Assembly (NCBI GenBank): GCA_003452965.1
Contig: DMMW01000010.1
Coordinates: 1 to 34,525 of the forward strand
DNA length: 34,525 bases
Direction: 5' to 3'
Source of the DNA: Elusimicrobiota bacterium
GTDB lineage: Bacteria; Elusimicrobiota; UBA8919
In this document: positions 33,122-34,525 of the stretch, piece by piece
Numbering within the stretch: position 1 is the stretch's first letter
How the letters are laid out: each line of letters begins with the position of its first letter
The notes under the pieces: generated by a model
Databases searched by the model: none
What the model was told of the DNA's origin: nothing
What the model saw: the letters and a program-made list of their open reading frames with translations, nothing else
Position numbers and translations under genes: made by a program

Positions 33122-33134
33122 TGAAGTATAATTT

Positions 33135-34169
33135 ATGAGTGAAAATCGTATCGTTTTAGACAAAACTTATTTGAATTTCTTAAACGAAATCAAACACAAA
33201 ATTGCTTCTGCAAGAATACAAGCAAGTCGGCATTTAAATAAGGAATTGATAGAACTTTACTGGGATATCGGAAAAACAATTATTGAGAAACAAAAGCAAT
33301 ATGGATGGGGACAAAGTATCGTTGAAAAATTAGCCAATGATTTGCAAAATGGATTTCCTAATTTGCGGGGATACTCAAGTCGTAATCTATGGGATATGAG
33401 AAGATTTTATGATACATATAAAGATTCATCAATTCTGCGACAGCTTGTCGCAGAAATACCATGGGGACACAACCTAATGATTATAAACAAAATATCCAAC
33501 ATGAAAGAACGAGAATATTATATTAAATCATCGCGTGATATGGGTTGGTCCAGGAACGTACTTCTGAATCAAATTAAAGCCGGAGCATATCAATTAAGTT
33601 TAAGAAAAAAACAACACAACTTTGAAAAAGCTTTACCTGTACATCTTTCAGAACAAGCGGATGAATCACTTAAAAGTGTTTATAGCCTGGATTTTCTCGG
33701 AATAACAAGACCAGTATTAGAAAGAGAGCTTGAAAAACGGCTTATTGAAAAAATTAAACATTTTCTGCTTGAACTTGGTTCGGGGTTTTCATTCATCGGC
33801 AATCAGTATCGGCTTGAATTAGACGGCACTGAATATTTTGTTGATTTGTTATTTTTTAACCGTAAAATTAAATGTCTCGTTGCCGTTGAACTTAAAACAG
33901 GTAAATTTCAGCCCGAATATGCCGGAAAAATGGATTTTTATCTACATCTACTAAACGAACAGACCCGCCTGAAAGATGAAAACCCGCCGATAGGAATTAT
34001 TCTTTGTGCCGATAAAAGTAATATAACCGTTGAATACGCTTTAAGAAGCGTTAAAAATCCTATGGGTGTATCACAATACAATTTAACAACAAAACTTCCC
34101 GCTGAACTTAAAAAAGTTTTACCGTCGGAAAAGGAAATGAAGAATCAACTTTTAGAAGAAATTAAGTGA
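33135..34169 (+). CDS. DUF1016 / YhcG-type PD-(D/E)xK nuclease
   Basis: 344 aa. An N-terminal DUF1016 helical domain (about 12-165: ELYWDIGKTIIEKQKQYGWG, GYSSRNLWDMRRFY, EIPWGHNLMII) and a C-terminal nuclease domain. The PD-(D/E)xK core is Asp237 (YFVDLLFF), Glu252-x-Lys254 (VELKTG) and Gln259 (KFQPEYAGKMDFYL), all intact. Members are often found beside type I restriction systems or on mobile DNA. Here it forms a two-gene unit with the PLD-SNF2 helicase. It likely cuts or processes DNA in a step linked to helicase translocation, which is inference. Start ATG at 33135. Confidence 0.88.
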   Translation: MSENRIVLDKTYLNFLNEIKHKIASARIQASRHLNKELIELYWDIGKTIIEKQKQYGWGQSIVEKLANDLQNGFPNLRGYSSRNLWDMRRFYDTYKDSSILRQLVAEIPWGHNLMIINKISNMKEREYYIKSSRDMGWSRNVLLNQIKAGAYQLSLRKKQHNFEKALPVHLSEQADESLKSVYSLDFLGITRPVLERELEKRLIEKIKHFLLELGSGFSFIGNQYRLELDGTEYFVDLLFFNRKIKCLVAVELKTGKFQPEYAGKMDFYLHLLNEQTRLKDENPPIGIILCADKSNITVEYALRSVKNPMGVSQYNLTTKLPAELKKVLPSEKEMKNQLLEEIK

Positions 34170-34295
34170 CAAAATACCGGAAATGATTGGTAATGCTCAC
34201 TATATAGATGTCTGTCCCTATTAAATAACATACCATCAACTGATACAGTCGCAAGAGGACAATATAGTGAAGTAAAAAAAACGACAAATTGTCCG

Positions 34296-34456
34296 CCATT
34301 CGATGAATGGTGGAACAAAAGTGATTGGCTGTGTTGGTTGTAGGGATTTGCGATGTCTTGTAGTGGCAGGGTTTCCCTGCCTCCGCCAGTTGGCAGATGT
34401 AGCCGCAGAGCGAAGCTCTGCCTATATTGTCATTCCTGAATGTCTCTATCAGGAAT
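34296..34456. repeat. Cluster of four REP-like hairpins
   Basis: CCATTC-gat-GAATGG (34296-34310), GGCAGGG-ttt-CCCTGCC (34365-34381), GCAGAGC-gaa-GCTCTGC (34405-34421) and ATTCCTGA-9-TCAGGAAT (34432-34456) are all perfect stems. They are G+C-rich compared with their surroundings. This looks like intergenic repetitive DNA. The rest of 34170-34525 shows no gene. Confidence 0.7.
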
Positions 34457-34525
34457 CCAAAAATGGGTACAACAAATGTCGTATTGAAAGCCTATTCGCC
34501 GAAACTCTCGTAGTGTAGGCGGGAC

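Noticed and set aside
34303..34518. 71-codon frame at the right end
   Set aside because: It runs straight through the REP-like hairpins and has no ribosome-binding site or recognisable domain.
1..34525. tRNA, rRNA or riboswitch
   Set aside because: Scanning the spacers by eye I found no tRNA-like TTCGAA loop with matching arms, no rRNA sequence and no riboswitch core I recognise.

Overview
The window is A+T-rich, densely coded bacterial DNA. It encodes an RND efflux pump, a TolC-type outer-membrane channel and a secreted polysaccharide deacetylase, so the host is almost certainly diderm. Divergent but recognisable core enzymes, trehalose genes joined to a DUF5752 gene, and much small-repeat and relic DNA between genes suggest an uncultivated candidate-phylum-type genome. 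I cannot name the lineage from sequence alone.

Layout. (1) 1-3288: a leftward three-gene sugar-phosphate operon (LsrF-like class I aldolase, FucA-like class II aldolase, RhaD-type SDR dehydrogenase) with a good promoter, short tandem repeats in its gaps and a hairpin terminator. (2) 3260-7714: rightward cupin, acetyl-xylan-esterase-like hydrolase, a divergent family-1 uracil-DNA glycosylase, a YchF-like protein that has lost its GTPase P-loop, a small Cys-rich protein and a URO-D-like protein. Relics of the cupin and of the YchF-like gene lie just before the glycosylase, whose 5' end is fused to the cupin relic. (3) 7712-8954: two 102-bp repeats, then L-lactate dehydrogenase. (4) 8965-16357: a trehalose/osmotic-stress cluster behind a perfect consensus promoter: otsA, an orphan histidine kinase, a ClC channel, otsB, a DUF5752 protein and a TreT-type glycosyltransferase. 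A MITE-like element with a duplicated otsB start sits between the ClC gene and otsB. (5) 16432-21934, leftward: outer-membrane channel and RND pump (no adaptor gene), then a minimal zincin and a polysaccharide deacetylase. (6) 22345-26847, rightward: an SPFH protein and zinc-ribbon membrane protein in more G+C-rich DNA, then glycogen phosphorylase and pyruvate kinase. (7) 27107-34525: an accessory, defence-like region with two decayed ATPase/regulator genes, an intact DUF4062-GHKL protein ending in a G-quadruplex-like repeat, an IS3 relic, a PLD-SNF2 helicase paired with a DUF1016 PD-(D/E)xK nuclease, and REP-like hairpins.

How it fits together: the cell appears able to make trehalose by two routes (OtsA/OtsB from glucose-6-phosphate; TreT from NDP-glucose and glucose), phosphorolyse alpha-glucans, and finish glycolysis through pyruvate kinase and lactate dehydrogenase. 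The helicase-nuclease pair at the right end is the best candidate for a little-described system. The cupin-glycosylase junction and the P-loop-less YchF paralogue are the most unusual gene-level observations.
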